Shown here: piece by piece, positions 18,634 through 28,757 of the stretch | How the letters are laid out: each line of letters starts with the position of its first letter | Position numbering within the stretch: the first letter of the stretch is position 1 | Notes under the pieces: model-generated | What the model saw: only the letters and a program-made list of their open reading frames with translations | The model's database searches: none | Told to the model about the DNA's origin: nothing | NCBI GenBank assembly: GCA_027592105.1 | Contig: JAQCLA010000002.1 | Location: 1 to 43,159, forward strand | Source of the DNA: Pseudomonadota bacterium | GTDB taxonomy: Bacteria > Pseudomonadota > Alphaproteobacteria > Rhodobacterales > Rhodobacteraceae | Direction of reading: 5' to 3' | DNA: 43,159 nucleotides | Program-made: the position numbers and the translations under genes

Positions 18634-21432
18634 ATGAGCTTTGCATCGCGCCTGACCCGCCATCCGATCCCCTTCAGCGCCGCGCGCGGTGATGAGGGTT
18701 GGGCAGCACTTCATGGTGTCGATCTTGCCTTGCGCCCGCTGATCACAGGCGCGGCGGGGTCATCGCCCTATTTATTCGCGCTGATCCTGCGCGAGGCGGA
18801 ATGGCTGTCGGATGCGTTGCAAGTCGCGCCTGACGACACCATCGCCGCCCTGATCGCCGAGGCCGCACGGCTGGATCACGCCACACTCGATCGCGGGCTG
18901 CGCCAGCTCAAGCGGCGCGCGGCGCTGGTGGTGGCGCTGGCCGATCTGGGCGGGCTATGGCCCTTGCACCGCGTCACGCAGGCCTGGACCGATTTCGCCG
19001 ATGCCTGTCTGAAGGCGGCGCTGATCACCCATGTCGGGCTGGAAGCGCGGCGCGGTAAGATCCCCGGCATGACCGAGCAGGACGCCGAAAGCTTTGGCGC
19101 GGGCATGGTGGCGCTGGCGATGGGCAAGATGGGGGCGGGGGAACTCAACTATTCCTCCGATATCGACCTGATCTGTTTCTTCGATGATGAGCGGTTCGAT
19201 CCCGCCGATGCGATGGAGGCGCGCACAGCCTTTATCCGCGCAACCCGCCGCATGGCGGCATCGCTGTCCGACACCACCGATGAGGGCTATGTCTTTCGCA
19301 CCGATCTGCGGCTGCGCCCTGATGCGAGCGTCACGCCTGTTTGTATCTCGCTCACGGCAGCGGAACGCTACTACGAGGCCGAAGGGCGCAGTTGGGAACG
19401 CTCGGCCTATATCAAGGCGCGGCCAGCGGCGGGTGATCTTGCGGCGGGCGCGCGGTTTCTTGATACGCTTACCCCCTTTGTCTGGCGCAGGCATCTGGAT
19501 TTCTCGATGGTGCAAGACACGATCGATATGCGGCAGAAAATTCGTGATCACAAGGGATTGTACGGCAATCTTAAACTTGAGGGTCACAATATGAAACTCG
19601 GTGCGGGCGGTATCCGCGAGATCGAGTTTTTCGCCCAGACCCGGCAACTTGTCGCCGGGGGCCGCGACCCTGCCTTGCGTGCGCGGCGGACGGTCGATGC
19701 GCTTGGCGCGCTTGCCACGGCGGGTTGGATCGGCACGGATGTGGCGGATGAGCTGACCGATCACTACACCCACCACCGCGAGATCGAGCATCGCATCCAG
19801 ATGATCGACGATGCCCAGACCCATGATTTGCCCAAATCCGCCGAGGGTTTTGCCCGCCTTGCCCATTTATGCGGGACAGATGACATCGCGGCCTTTCGCG
19901 CGGGGCTGACCCAAAGGCTGGCGCGGGTCGAAATGATCTGTGGCGATCTGTTCCAACCGGGCAAGGCGGCGGCTGATGGCGAGGTGGCGGTGCCGCCCGA
20001 ACAGGCCGAAATCGTGGCTCGGTGGCCCACATATCCGGCGCTGCGGTTCGAGCGGGGCCATGCGATCTTTGCCCGGCTCAAGCCAGATCTTCTGCGCCGC
20101 TTTCAGCGTGCCGCACGCCCCGATGAGGCGCTGTTGAATTTCGATAGTTTTCTCAAGGGACTACCAGCTGGCGTTCAACTCTTTTCCTTGTTCGAGGCAA
20201 ACCCCAGCCTTGTCGATCTGATCGTCGATATTTGCGCCACCGCGCCGGGGCTGTCGCTGTATTTGTCGCGCCATGCAAGCGTGTTGGATGCGGTGCTGGA
20301 TGGGCGCTTCTTTGCACCTTGGCCCGGAACACAGGCGCTTCTGGCCGAACTTGCGGAGGTTTTGGCAGGGTCCGAGTTTGAAGGTCAGCTTGATCAAGCG
20401 CGGCGCTGGCAAAAGGAATGGCACTTTCGCATCGGTGTGCATCAATTGCGCGATCTGATCGACGAAGAGGTCGCGATGGCCCAATACACCGATCTGGCCC
20501 ACGCCGTGCTCGGCGCGCTTTGGCCTGTCGTTTGTGACGAGATCGCCCGCCGTCACGGCCCGCCGCCGGGGCATGGCGGTGTGGTCTTGGGGATGGGCAG
20601 TTTGGGGGCCGGGCGGATGAGCGCAGGCTCCGATCTCGATCTGATCGTGATCTACGACCCCGCCGATACCGAACAAAGCGACGGACCGCGCCCACTTGAT
20701 CCGCGCGGCTGGTATGCCAAGGCGACAAAGGCGCTGATCACCGCCCTTTCTGCGCCAACCGCTGCGGGCACGCTTTACGCCGTGGATATGCGGCTGCGTC
20801 CTTCGGGGCGGCAAGGGCCGGTGGCCACGGCGATCACGGCCTTTGCTCATTACCAACGCGTCGAAGCCTGGACATGGGAGCATATGGCACTGACGCGCGC
20901 GCGCGCCATGGCAGGCCCCGCCGATCTTTGCAACAGGGTGGAGGAGATCCGCCGCGCCGTGATCGCGGAAAAGGCCGATCCGGCCAAGGTGCGGGCCGAT
21001 GCGGCCGAAATGCGCGGCCGCCTTGCCGCCGCCGGGCGCGCAGGCAGCACATGGGCCATCAAGGAGGGGCAGGGCGGGCTGCAAGATGTCGAACTTTTGG
21101 GACAGGCCGTGGCCTTGGCGACAGGATCAGCGGCCCGCGCCACGGCCGCGCAATTGGCCCATGCGCCGGAACTGGGCTGGCTCGATGCCGGCCAGGCCGC
21201 CGATTTGATCGCCGCACATGGGCTTTTTGCCCGTGTGCAGGCCGCAACCCGGCTCTTGACCGATACGGCGCTCGACCCCGGTGCGATCGGCGATGGGGGG
21301 CGTGATTTTTTGGCGCGTGTCGCGGATGCGCCATCGGCTGACGCGCTTGCATTGAAATTGGATGAAAAGCGGGCCTATATCGCCGAGATCATCGACGCCG
21401 TGTTGGGCGCCGTCCCCCGCGAGGAACACTGA
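18634..21432 (+). CDS. glnE: bifunctional [glutamine synthetase] adenylyltransferase / deadenylase
   Basis: Two nucleotidyltransferase motifs: LAMGKMGAGELNYSSDIDLICFFDD and VLGMGSLGAGRMSAGSDLDLIVIYD; INDKxxxR-like IDMRQKIRDH. Confidence 0.93.
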   Translation: MSFASRLTRHPIPFSAARGDEGWAALHGVDLALRPLITGAAGSSPYLFALILREAEWLSDALQVAPDDTIAALIAEAARLDHATLDRGLRQLKRRAALVVALADLGGLWPLHRVTQAWTDFADACLKAALITHVGLEARRGKIPGMTEQDAESFGAGMVALAMGKMGAGELNYSSDIDLICFFDDERFDPADAMEARTAFIRATRRMAASLSDTTDEGYVFRTDLRLRPDASVTPVCISLTAAERYYEAEGRSWERSAYIKARPAAGDLAAGARFLDTLTPFVWRRHLDFSMVQDTIDMRQKIRDHKGLYGNLKLEGHNMKLGAGGIREIEFFAQTRQLVAGGRDPALRARRTVDALGALATAGWIGTDVADELTDHYTHHREIEHRIQMIDDAQTHDLPKSAEGFARLAHLCGTDDIAAFRAGLTQRLARVEMICGDLFQPGKAAADGEVAVPPEQAEIVARWPTYPALRFERGHAIFARLKPDLLRRFQRAARPDEALLNFDSFLKGLPAGVQLFSLFEANPSLVDLIVDICATAPGLSLYLSRHASVLDAVLDGRFFAPWPGTQALLAELAEVLAGSEFEGQLDQARRWQKEWHFRIGVHQLRDLIDEEVAMAQYTDLAHAVLGALWPVVCDEIARRHGPPPGHGGVVLGMGSLGAGRMSAGSDLDLIVIYDPADTEQSDGPRPLDPRGWYAKATKALITALSAPTAAGTLYAVDMRLRPSGRQGPVATAITAFAHYQRVEAWTWEHMALTRARAMAGPADLCNRVEEIRRAVIAEKADPAKVRADAAEMRGRLAAAGRAGSTWAIKEGQGGLQDVELLGQAVALATGSAARATAAQLAHAPELGWLDAGQAADLIAAHGLFARVQAATRLLTDTALDPGAIGDGGRDFLARVADAPSADALALKLDEKRAYIAEIIDAVLGAVPREEH

Positions 21433-21716
21433 TGTCGACCAATAAGCCCGCCGCCGTCCCGATCGATCCCAAGGGTCTGATCCGCGAATCCTTTCGGATC
21501 GACGGGATCACCGATGGGGAATGCCGCTCCATCTTTGTTGATTGGGCGCTCAGCCTCTCGGGCGCTGACCCGCGCGAGGCGATCACGGCCCTTCTTGCAC
21601 GCTATACGGATGCGCCCGTCGACCATCCGATGCTGGCGGTGCTGCGCGCAGGGCTGGAGGCCAGCCCAAAGGGCGGTCGGCGTGGCGGGCGCGCGGCGCG
21701 CGTGACGCAAGGCTAA
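21432..21716 (+). CDS. hypothetical protein, 94 aa, translationally coupled to glnE
   Basis: TGATG overlap with the glnE stop; MSTNKPAAVPIDPKGLIRESFRIDGITDGECRSIFVDWALSLSG...; codon usage consistent with neighbours. Confidence 0.75.
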   Translation: MSTNKPAAVPIDPKGLIRESFRIDGITDGECRSIFVDWALSLSGADPREAITALLARYTDAPVDHPMLAVLRAGLEASPKGGRRGGRAARVTQG

Positions 21717-22687
21717 TCGCGCGGTTTGTTGCCATGCGTGCCACGCTCACGATAGGGCGTGGTGGCATAATGGGCGCGGTAGCATTTCGAGAAATGCGAA
21801 GGCGAGGCAAAGCCGCAAGCCAGCGCCACATTGATCACGCTCATATCGGTCTGCATCAGCAGGTTGCGCGCCTTTCCCAGCCGCAATTCCATGTAATAGC
21901 GCTTGGGGCTGCGGTTCAGATAGCGGCGAAACAGGCGTTCCAGCTGGCGGGTCGACATATCGACATCGCGTGCCAGCGTGGCGGGGCTGATGGGCTCCTC
22001 GATATTTTGCTCCATCATCCGGATCACTTGGCCAAGCTTGGGGTGGCGCACGCCGATCCGCGTGGGGATCGACAGGCGCTGCGTGTCTTGGTCCGTGCGG
22101 ATCGAGGTATAGATCAGCTGATCGGCCACAAGGTTGGCCAGATCCTCACCATGATCATCGGCGATGATCTTGAGCATCAGATCGATGGAGGCCGTGCCGC
22201 CCGCCGTGGTGATGCGGTTGCCGTCGATGACGAAGACGGATTTCGTCAGCGTTACATCTTCGAATTCCTCGATGAAACTGTCTTGGTTTTCCCAGTGGAT
22301 CGTGGCGCGCTTGCCGTCGAGAAGACCAGCCTTAGCCAGCGTGTAGCCTGCCGTGCAAAGCCCACCGATGGTGGCCCCTTTGCGCGCCTCGCGGCGCAGC
22401 CAGTTGAGCATCTTTTTCGTGGTGGCCGAGGCTACATCGATGCCGCCGCACACCAGCACCGTGTCATCGCGGGTGATGTCGGGCAAATCGCAATCGAGCT
22501 TGAAGCCGATGCCCGCCGAACACCACGCAACCTCGCCGCCTTCACCGGCAAGCGTCCAGCGGTAGAGTTCCTTGCCGGACATGCGATTGGCGATCCGCAA
22601 CGCCTCGACCGCGCTGGAAAAGCAAAGCATGGTGAATTGGTCCAACAATATGAAGACATATTGCTTGGGGCCGATCTGGTCTGGCAT
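21713..22687 (-). CDS. GlxA-family transcriptional regulator (DJ-1/PfpI-like domain plus AraC HTH)
   Basis: YVFILLDQFTMLCFSSAVEALRIANRM...GGLCTAGYTLAKAGLLDGKRATIHWE...; C-terminal AraC HTH MSTRQLERLFRRYLNRSPKRYYMELRL...VALACGFASPSHFSKCYR. Confidence 0.92.
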   Translation of the reverse strand: MPDQIGPKQYVFILLDQFTMLCFSSAVEALRIANRMSGKELYRWTLAGEGGEVAWCSAGIGFKLDCDLPDITRDDTVLVCGGIDVASATTKKMLNWLRREARKGATIGGLCTAGYTLAKAGLLDGKRATIHWENQDSFIEEFEDVTLTKSVFVIDGNRITTAGGTASIDLMLKIIADDHGEDLANLVADQLIYTSIRTDQDTQRLSIPTRIGVRHPKLGQVIRMMEQNIEEPISPATLARDVDMSTRQLERLFRRYLNRSPKRYYMELRLGKARNLLMQTDMSVINVALACGFASPSHFSKCYRAHYATTPYRERGTHGNKPRD

Positions 22688-22794
22688 TTGCGGTCTCGTC
22701 TTGGCACGTTGCGTGTGTCGCGGTTGCGCGCACAGATCGAGCGAAAGCAGCTTTTTTGCGCAGGCGCAATCCCCGGTCGTGTCGATTTAAGGCA

Positions 22795-22823
22795 TTGGAA
22801 GCCAAGGCAAGCCAGCCTATAAC
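22795..22823 (+). promoter_or_regulatory. candidate sigma70-type promoter for the class II DAHP synthase gene
   Basis: TTGGAA (22795-22800), 17-nt spacer, TATAAC (22818-22823), 36 nt before ATG 22860. Confidence 0.55.
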
Positions 22824-22859
22824 CCGACCGCGTGACCAGACCACAGGAGATGCACCGCC

Positions 22860-24239
22860 ATGACCAGAACGAGCGGAACGGCTTGGACCAAAACCGATTG
22901 GCGCGCCAAGCCGCGCGTGCAAATGCCTGTATACCCTGACGCGGATGCCCTTCACAGCGTCGAGACGCAGCTGTCGAAATACCCGCCATTGGTCTTTGCG
23001 GGCGAGGCGCGGCGGCTGAAAAAGCAGCTTGCCGCCGCCGCGCGCGGTGAGGCTTTCTTGCTTCAGGGCGGCGATTGCGCCGAAAGTTTCGCGGAATTCT
23101 CGGCCGACAATATCCGCGATACCTTCAAGGTCATGCTACAGATGGCGATGGTGCTGACCTATGGCGCCAAGGTTCCCGTGATCAAGGTGGGCCGCGTCGC
23201 CGGGCAATTCGCCAAGCCGCGCTCGGCCCCCACCGAGGTTATCGGCGGCGTCGAGATGGACAGCTATAAGGGCGACATCATCAATGATATCGCACCCACG
23301 CCTGCCGCGCGCATTCCCGATCCGACCCGGATGCTACAGGCCTACACACAGGCTGCGGCCTCGCTCAACTTGCTGCGGGCGTTTTCGACAGGTGGCTTTG
23401 CCGATATCCACCGCGTGCATAGCTGGACGCTCGGCTTCACCGATCATGAAGACGCGGACAAATACCGCGATATGGCCAACCGCATCCAAGACAGCCTTGA
23501 TTTCATGGCGGCTGCTGGCCTGTCGGGCGAAACGAACCATGAGCTGAGCACGGTTGATTTCTACACCAGCCACGAAGCGCTGCTTTTGGAGTATGAAGAG
23601 GCGCTCTGCCGCGTCGATAGCACCACGGGCAAATGGCTAGCAGGGTCGGGTCATATGATCTGGATCGGCGATCGCACGCGCCAGCCTGACGGCGCGCATG
23701 TCGAGTTTTGTCGCGGTGTGCAGAACCCGATCGGCTTGAAATGCGGTCCCAGCACCAAGGAAGACGACCTCAAGGTCCTGATGGCCAAGCTCAACCCCGA
23801 GAATGAGCCGGGCCGGCTGACACTGATCGCGCGCTTTGGCGCAGGCAATGTGGGCGATCACCTGCCGCGCCTGATCCGCACGGTGCAGGCCGAGGGGGCC
23901 AATGTGCTTTGGTCATGCGATCCGATGCATGGCAATGTCATCAAATCCTCGACCGGCTATAAAACCCGACCCTTTGACGCGATCTTACGCGAGGTGCAGG
24001 AATTCTTCGCCATTCACCGCGCCGAAGGCACAGTGCCAGGTGGCGTACATTTCGAGATGACCGGCAAGGATGTGACCGAATGCACCGGTGGTATGCGTGC
24101 GGTGAGCGACGAGGATTTGTCCTCGCGTTACCACACGGCCTGCGATCCGCGTTTGAACGCCTCGCAATCGCTGGAATTGGCGTTTCTTGTGGCTGAAGAG
24201 CTGCAGCAAAGCCGCGAAGCGCTGCGCGCCGCGGTGTGA
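22860..24239 (+). CDS. class II 3-deoxy-7-phosphoheptulonate synthase
   Basis: [14 protein letters not shown]...[40 protein letters not shown]...[12 protein letters not shown]; plant-type AroA-II signature. Confidence 0.95.
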   Translation: MTRTSGTAWTKTDWRAKPRVQMPVYPDADALHSVETQLSKYPPLVFAGEARRLKKQLAAAARGEAFLLQGGDCAESFAEFSADNIRDTFKVMLQMAMVLTYGAKVPVIKVGRVAGQFAKPRSAPTEVIGGVEMDSYKGDIINDIAPTPAARIPDPTRMLQAYTQAAASLNLLRAFSTGGFADIHRVHSWTLGFTDHEDADKYRDMANRIQDSLDFMAAAGLSGETNHELSTVDFYTSHEALLLEYEEALCRVDSTTGKWLAGSGHMIWIGDRTRQPDGAHVEFCRGVQNPIGLKCGPSTKEDDLKVLMAKLNPENEPGRLTLIARFGAGNVGDHLPRLIRTVQAEGANVLWSCDPMHGNVIKSSTGYKTRPFDAILREVQEFFAIHRAEGTVPGGVHFEMTGKDVTECTGGMRAVSDEDLSSRYHTACDPRLNASQSLELAFLVAEELQQSREALRAAV

Positions 24240-24259
24240 TGTCACCGTAGGGCTGCGGC

Positions 24260-24835
24260 TTAGCCGCGCCCGCCGGGGATCAGGCGCAGCAAGGGGCCCT
24301 CGGCTGTCATCGCGCTGAGCGTGGTCAGGCGGGCTTGGCGGATATGAAACCGGGCGGGCCGTTCGGCGGCCATCGCGGCGCGACCGTCCATGCAGAGAAT
24401 TGCGCGGGTGATGGCACCGTGTTGATCGCGGAGCGGCAGCATGACCAACGGCACCTGCACAGGCCGGGCTGCGGTCGCTTGTGCCGGTGCGATCAAGGTC
24501 ATGCTCAGCATCGAGGGGCCGGTGAACACCCGAAGCGCAAGATCATGCAAGCGCGCCCTTGTGCCCAGCGCAAACAGACTACGCAGCGGCATACCGCGCG
24601 CCTCGACCCCCAAAAGTGCGCTTAACCCCTGACCACCGACGCGAAACCGCATCCGCCCGGCCGCTCCGATATCGACCAGCCCCGCCATATGCAGCCATGG
24701 GCCAAGGATGCTTGGGTCCAAATCCGCGCGGGCGGGAACTAGATGGCCACGGCGCAACCCTTGCCAATAGGCGATCAACGGGTCGAGCCCGTGACCTGGC
24801 GGGGGGTGAGGGTCGGATGGTTCGCGGTGATCCAT
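24260..24835 (-). CDS. PAS-type (PAS_5-like) domain protein
   Basis: MDHREPSDPHPPPGHGLDPLIAYWQGLRRGHLVPARADLDPSILGPWLHMAGLVDIGAAGRMRFRVGGQGLSALLGVEARGMPLRSLF; resembles the alphaproteobacterial PAS_5 family. Confidence 0.75.
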   Translation of the reverse strand: MDHREPSDPHPPPGHGLDPLIAYWQGLRRGHLVPARADLDPSILGPWLHMAGLVDIGAAGRMRFRVGGQGLSALLGVEARGMPLRSLFALGTRARLHDLALRVFTGPSMLSMTLIAPAQATAARPVQVPLVMLPLRDQHGAITRAILCMDGRAAMAAERPARFHIRQARLTTLSAMTAEGPLLRLIPGGRG

Positions 24836-24950
24836 GGGGCGGCGCGGTCTCGACTTGGTTACCCAAACCTTACTACCGTGGCGGCAAGCGACGGGGCAGG
24901 GGGAGAATCGATCATTGGTTAACGCAGTACAGACCGGGGTCATCACCTCG

Positions 24951-25820
24951 ATGACCGGCTTTGCCACGCGCGATGGCGCGGATGGTAAGGGGCTCAGCTG
25001 GAGTTGGGAGCTGCGCGCCGTCAATGCGCGCGGGCTTGATCTGCGGTTTCGGCTGCCCGACGGCTTGGGCGCGCTCGATGCGCCCTTGCGCCGGGCCTTG
25101 AGTGCCGCGTTGACGCGCGGGTCGGTCAGCCTGTCATTGCGGGTCGGCCGCGAGGGCGGCGGGGCTGGCGATGGCATTGATGACGCCCGGCTTTCGCATG
25201 CGCTGGCACAGGTCTTGCGGATCGAAGCGGCGGCGATGGCGATGGGCGTTGCGCTGCGCCCGGCCAGCCCGGCCGAGATCATGGGGCTGCGCGGCCTGCT
25301 CGATGGGCCCGAGATAGGCCTGCCCGACCCCGAGATGCTTTTGGCCGATATCGACCTGCTTTTGGCCGCTTTCACCGCGATGCGGCAGGCTGAGGGTGCG
25401 GCCCTTGCTGCGATTCTGCTGGCACAGATCGATCACATCGCAACGCTCGCCGATCAGGCCGACGCGCTGGCCGCTGCGCGCGCGCAATCACAGGCCGCGC
25501 GTCTGCGCATGGCTGCCCAAAGCTTGCTTGAGGGTGCCGAGATCGACGAGGCGCGGCTGCTGCAAGAGATCGCGACCTTGGCGCTCAAGACTGATGTCAC
25601 GGAAGAAATCGACCGGCTGCGCGCCCATGTGACCGCGGCGCGCGCGCTTTTGGCGCAAGGGGGCGCTGTTGGGCGCAAGCTTGATTTCTTGATGCAAGAG
25701 TTCAACCGGGAGGCCAATACGCTGTGTTCCAAAAGCCAAGATCACGCGCTCACCGCTGTGGGGCTTGACCTTAAACTGGCCATCGACCAGACCCGCGAAC
25801 AGGTTCAAAACGTGGAGTGA
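24951..25820 (+). CDS. yicC: YicC family endoribonuclease-like protein (possible TTG start at 24915)
   Basis: MTGFATRDG...[28 protein letters not shown]...[50 protein letters not shown]. Confidence 0.93.
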   Translation: MTGFATRDGADGKGLSWSWELRAVNARGLDLRFRLPDGLGALDAPLRRALSAALTRGSVSLSLRVGREGGGAGDGIDDARLSHALAQVLRIEAAAMAMGVALRPASPAEIMGLRGLLDGPEIGLPDPEMLLADIDLLLAAFTAMRQAEGAALAAILLAQIDHIATLADQADALAAARAQSQAARLRMAAQSLLEGAEIDEARLLQEIATLALKTDVTEEIDRLRAHVTAARALLAQGGAVGRKLDFLMQEFNREANTLCSKSQDHALTAVGLDLKLAIDQTREQVQNVE

Positions 25821-25822
25821 CC

Positions 25823-26482
25823 ATGACCGCCACCGACCCGATGGCCCGCCGTGGTCTGTTGATCATCCTGTCCTCGCCTTCGGGTGCGGGCAAATCGACC
25901 TTGGCCAAGATGCTGATGTCATGGGATCCGTCGCTGCGCTTTTCCGTCTCGGCCACAACCCGCGCCCCGCGCGCAGGCGAGGTGGATGGCGAGCATTACC
26001 ATTTCATGGCCGAGGCTGAGTTCAAATCCCTCGTCGCCAAGGGTGCGATGCTGGAACATGCCCATGTCTTTGGCCATTTCTACGGCTCGCCCATGGCCCC
26101 CGTCGCCACCGCGATCGAGGCCGGGCGCGATGTGCTGTTCGATATCGATTGGCAAGGTGCGCAACAGATCCGCAATTCGGCGCTGGGGCGGCACACTTTG
26201 TCGATCTTCATCCTGCCGCCATCCATCCCCGAGTTGCGCCGCCGTTTGGAAAGTCGTGGGCAAGACGGGGCGGATGTCATCGCCAAGCGCATGCAGAAAA
26301 GCTGGGATGAGATCAGCCATTGGGATGGCTACGACTATGTCTTGATCAACGACGATCTGGAGACGAGCTTCGCGCGGCTGAAAACGATCATCACCGCCGA
26401 GCGGCTACGGCGCGCGCAACAACCGGGGCTGGCCGATCATGTGCGCCATCTTCACCGGCAATTCGAGGAGGGTCAGCCATGA
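25823..26482 (+). CDS. gmk: guanylate kinase
   Basis: [54 protein letters not shown]. Confidence 0.96.
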   Translation: MTATDPMARRGLLIILSSPSGAGKSTLAKMLMSWDPSLRFSVSATTRAPRAGEVDGEHYHFMAEAEFKSLVAKGAMLEHAHVFGHFYGSPMAPVATAIEAGRDVLFDIDWQGAQQIRNSALGRHTLSIFILPPSIPELRRRLESRGQDGADVIAKRMQKSWDEISHWDGYDYVLINDDLETSFARLKTIITAERLRRAQQPGLADHVRHLHRQFEEGQP

Positions 26483-26997
26483 TCTACGCTTGGGAGGGGA
26501 TTACCCCCGTCGTTGATGCCGATAGTTGGGTGGCCCCCGGCGCGCATGTGATGGGGCGCGTGGTGCTATGCGCGGGTGCAAGCGTTTGGTTCGGTGCCAC
26601 CTTGCGCGGCGACAACGAGGAAATTCGCATCGGCGAAGGCTCCAACGTGCAAGAGGGCTGCATTTTTCACACCGATATGGGGTATCCCTTGTCGGTCGGG
26701 CGTGACTGCACCATCGGGCATAACGCGATTTTGCACGGCTGCACCATCGGCGATGGATCGCTGATCGGGATGGGGGCCACGGTTCTCAATGGGGCGGTGA
26801 TTGGGCGCGGCTGCTTGATCGGGGCGGCGGCCTTGATCCCCGAGGGTAAGATTATCCCCGATGGCAGCCTTGTGATGGGCATGCCGGGCAAGGTGGTGCG
26901 CGCATTGGATGCCGAAGCGCAGGAAAAGCTTTTGCAATCAGCCCGGAATTACGCCGACAAGATGCGCCGCTTTCGGTCGGGATTGGTGGCGCTTTAG
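26479..26997 (+). CDS. gamma-carbonic-anhydrase-like hexapeptide-repeat protein
   Basis: ATGA overlap with gmk; [100 protein letters not shown]. Confidence 0.92.
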   Translation: MIYAWEGITPVVDADSWVAPGAHVMGRVVLCAGASVWFGATLRGDNEEIRIGEGSNVQEGCIFHTDMGYPLSVGRDCTIGHNAILHGCTIGDGSLIGMGATVLNGAVIGRGCLIGAAALIPEGKIIPDGSLVMGMPGKVVRALDAEAQEKLLQSARNYADKMRRFRSGLVAL

Positions 26998-27001
26998 GCG
27001 C

Positions 27002-27625
27002 TTAGGCGGTAGAGATCACCAGCCCATCATCGCTTGCGACGTAATTCAACGTCAGATCGAAGAGCGCGAGCGTGGCATGAAGGGCGGGAAACTGTGCCTC
27101 GCTGGCCTTCAGGGGGCGTGCTGCTGCGTTCATGCCGAAATGCAGCACAGACCATAAGGCTGGATCATGGGTGACGCGGGGTGCCTTGGCGTTCAGGCGC
27201 AGATGCCCGCCCGCCTCTTGCGTGATGGTCACATCGCCGCCCATGGGAAGGGCCGTTTCGGCGCAAAGCAGCATCAGATAGCCCATCTTGACCCGGTGGC
27301 GCGGCAAATCCTCGGCCACGGCCCAGCTGACATGCAGGCGCGCGCCCTGCCAAGGGCTTTGGGCTGTTGTCTTGGCCTCGCGCGCGGAAAGGATTTGGGT
27401 TGGGGCGGCTGCGCCAAAGGCGATGCGCATGAAACGCACCCGTGCCTGCGCATCGCGCACCGCGTCGCGGATCAGCGCCATTTCCGGCCCGCGCGCCGCC
27501 CCTGTCATCTCGATCAACTCCACCCCGTTGCCGATCGCGCCCAGCGGGTTTACGAGGTCATGACACAGCCGCGAGGCAATCAATTCGGCAAGGCTTTGAT
27601 GCCCTTGAGGCGTATGGTCATTCAT
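27002..27625 (-). CDS. chpT: histidine phosphotransferase ChpT-like (CckA-ChpT-CtrA phosphorelay)
   Basis: LAELIASRLCHDLVNPLGAIGNGVELIEMTG (H-box-like SRLCHDLVNPLGAIGNG), 207 aa, size and layout of ChpT. Confidence 0.88.
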   Translation of the reverse strand: MNDHTPQGHQSLAELIASRLCHDLVNPLGAIGNGVELIEMTGAARGPEMALIRDAVRDAQARVRFMRIAFGAAAPTQILSAREAKTTAQSPWQGARLHVSWAVAEDLPRHRVKMGYLMLLCAETALPMGGDVTITQEAGGHLRLNAKAPRVTHDPALWSVLHFGMNAAARPLKASEAQFPALHATLALFDLTLNYVASDDGLVISTA

Positions 27626-27640
27626 GAGGCGGACCTTTCC

Positions 27641-27826
27641 ATGCAGGACGATCTAAGCACGATCCTTGAGCCGGGCATGTTCGTGCGTGCGCCCGACACC
27701 CCGGATTGGGGGCTGGGGCAGGTGCAGTCGAATATCGGTGGAAAGATCACGGTCAATTTCGAGAACGAGGGCAAGCTGGTGCTGGATGCGCGCCATATCC
27801 GCCTGCAGATCGTATATCTCGACTGA
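27641..27826 (+). CDS. DUF3553-like small protein, 61 aa
   Basis: MQDDLSTILEPGMFVRAPDTPDWGLGQVQSNIGGKITVNFENEGKLVLDARHIRLQIVYLD; matches the recognisable DUF3553 pattern. Confidence 0.8.
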   Translation: MQDDLSTILEPGMFVRAPDTPDWGLGQVQSNIGGKITVNFENEGKLVLDARHIRLQIVYLD

Positions 27827-27874
27827 ACCATTCTATCGTCACCGGACCTTGCGCCCCAGGCTAAGCGCCACCGG

Positions 27875-27890
27875 TTAATACGAGTTTAAC
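27875..27890 (+). promoter_or_regulatory. candidate CtrA binding site
   Basis: TTAA-TACGAGT-TTAAC: perfect match to the TTAA-N7-TTAAC CtrA consensus. Confidence 0.55.
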
Positions 27891-27983
27891 GCACACCGCG
27901 ACAGATTTGCAGGGCTGTGTTTGGTTTGCAAGCGGGTCTGGGCCTGCTAAAGCCATCGCCACAGGGGTTACGCGCGTCATATC

Positions 27984-28757
27984 ATGCAGATCGATGATCG
28001 CCATTTCGAGCTTCGCTTGGCACAAGATCGCGCCGATCTGCATGCCGCACAGCGTATGCGCTATGATGTCTTCGTGGCCGAACTGGGCGCGGATGGGCCG
28101 ATGGTCGATCATGATGCCCGGCGCGAGATCGACCGCTTTGATGCGCATGTCGATCACCTGTTGCTGCATGACACCCGCAGGGCCAAGGGCGATCAGGTCA
28201 TCGGCGTCTATCGGCTTTTGACCGAGGATGGGGCAAAGGCGGCCGGACAATTTTATTCCGAGGATGAATATGATCTGACAGCCCTCAAGCAAAGTGGGCG
28301 GCGTTTGCTGGAGCTGGGGCGGTCGTGCCTGCATCGCGATTATCGCGGCGGCACGGCGATGATGCATCTTTGGGCGGGGCTTGCGGGCTATATCGCCGCG
28401 CGCGAGATCTCGGTGTTGTTCGGCGTGGCCAGTTTTCACGGATGCGATCCTGCACCCTTGGCCGGACCTTTGTCGCTGTTGCATCACCGGCATCTGGCGC
28501 CGCCGGAACTGCGCCCCGTGGCGCGCGATACGGGCTATCAGCGGATGGATTTGATCGCCGAGGCCGATCTAGACCGCCCGACGGCCATCCGCGCCGTGCC
28601 TGCCTTGATCAAGGCCTATCTGCGTTTGGGTGGCGTCGTGGGGCAGGGGGCCTATCTCGATCGTGCCTTCAACTGTCTGGATGTATGCCTTGTCATGGAT
28701 GTCACCCAGATCCCCGCGACGTCGCGCGCGATCTATCAACGGGGTGGCGGGCAATGA
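27984..28757 (+). CDS. olsB: L-ornithine N(alpha)-acyltransferase (GNAT family)
   Basis: RYDVFVAELGADGPMVDHDARREIDRFDAHVDHLLLHD...GRRLLELGRSCLHRDYRGGTAMMHLWAGLAGYI...LFGVASFHG; followed by olsA. Confidence 0.9.
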   Translation: MQIDDRHFELRLAQDRADLHAAQRMRYDVFVAELGADGPMVDHDARREIDRFDAHVDHLLLHDTRRAKGDQVIGVYRLLTEDGAKAAGQFYSEDEYDLTALKQSGRRLLELGRSCLHRDYRGGTAMMHLWAGLAGYIAAREISVLFGVASFHGCDPAPLAGPLSLLHHRHLAPPELRPVARDTGYQRMDLIAEADLDRPTAIRAVPALIKAYLRLGGVVGQGAYLDRAFNCLDVCLVMDVTQIPATSRAIYQRGGGQ

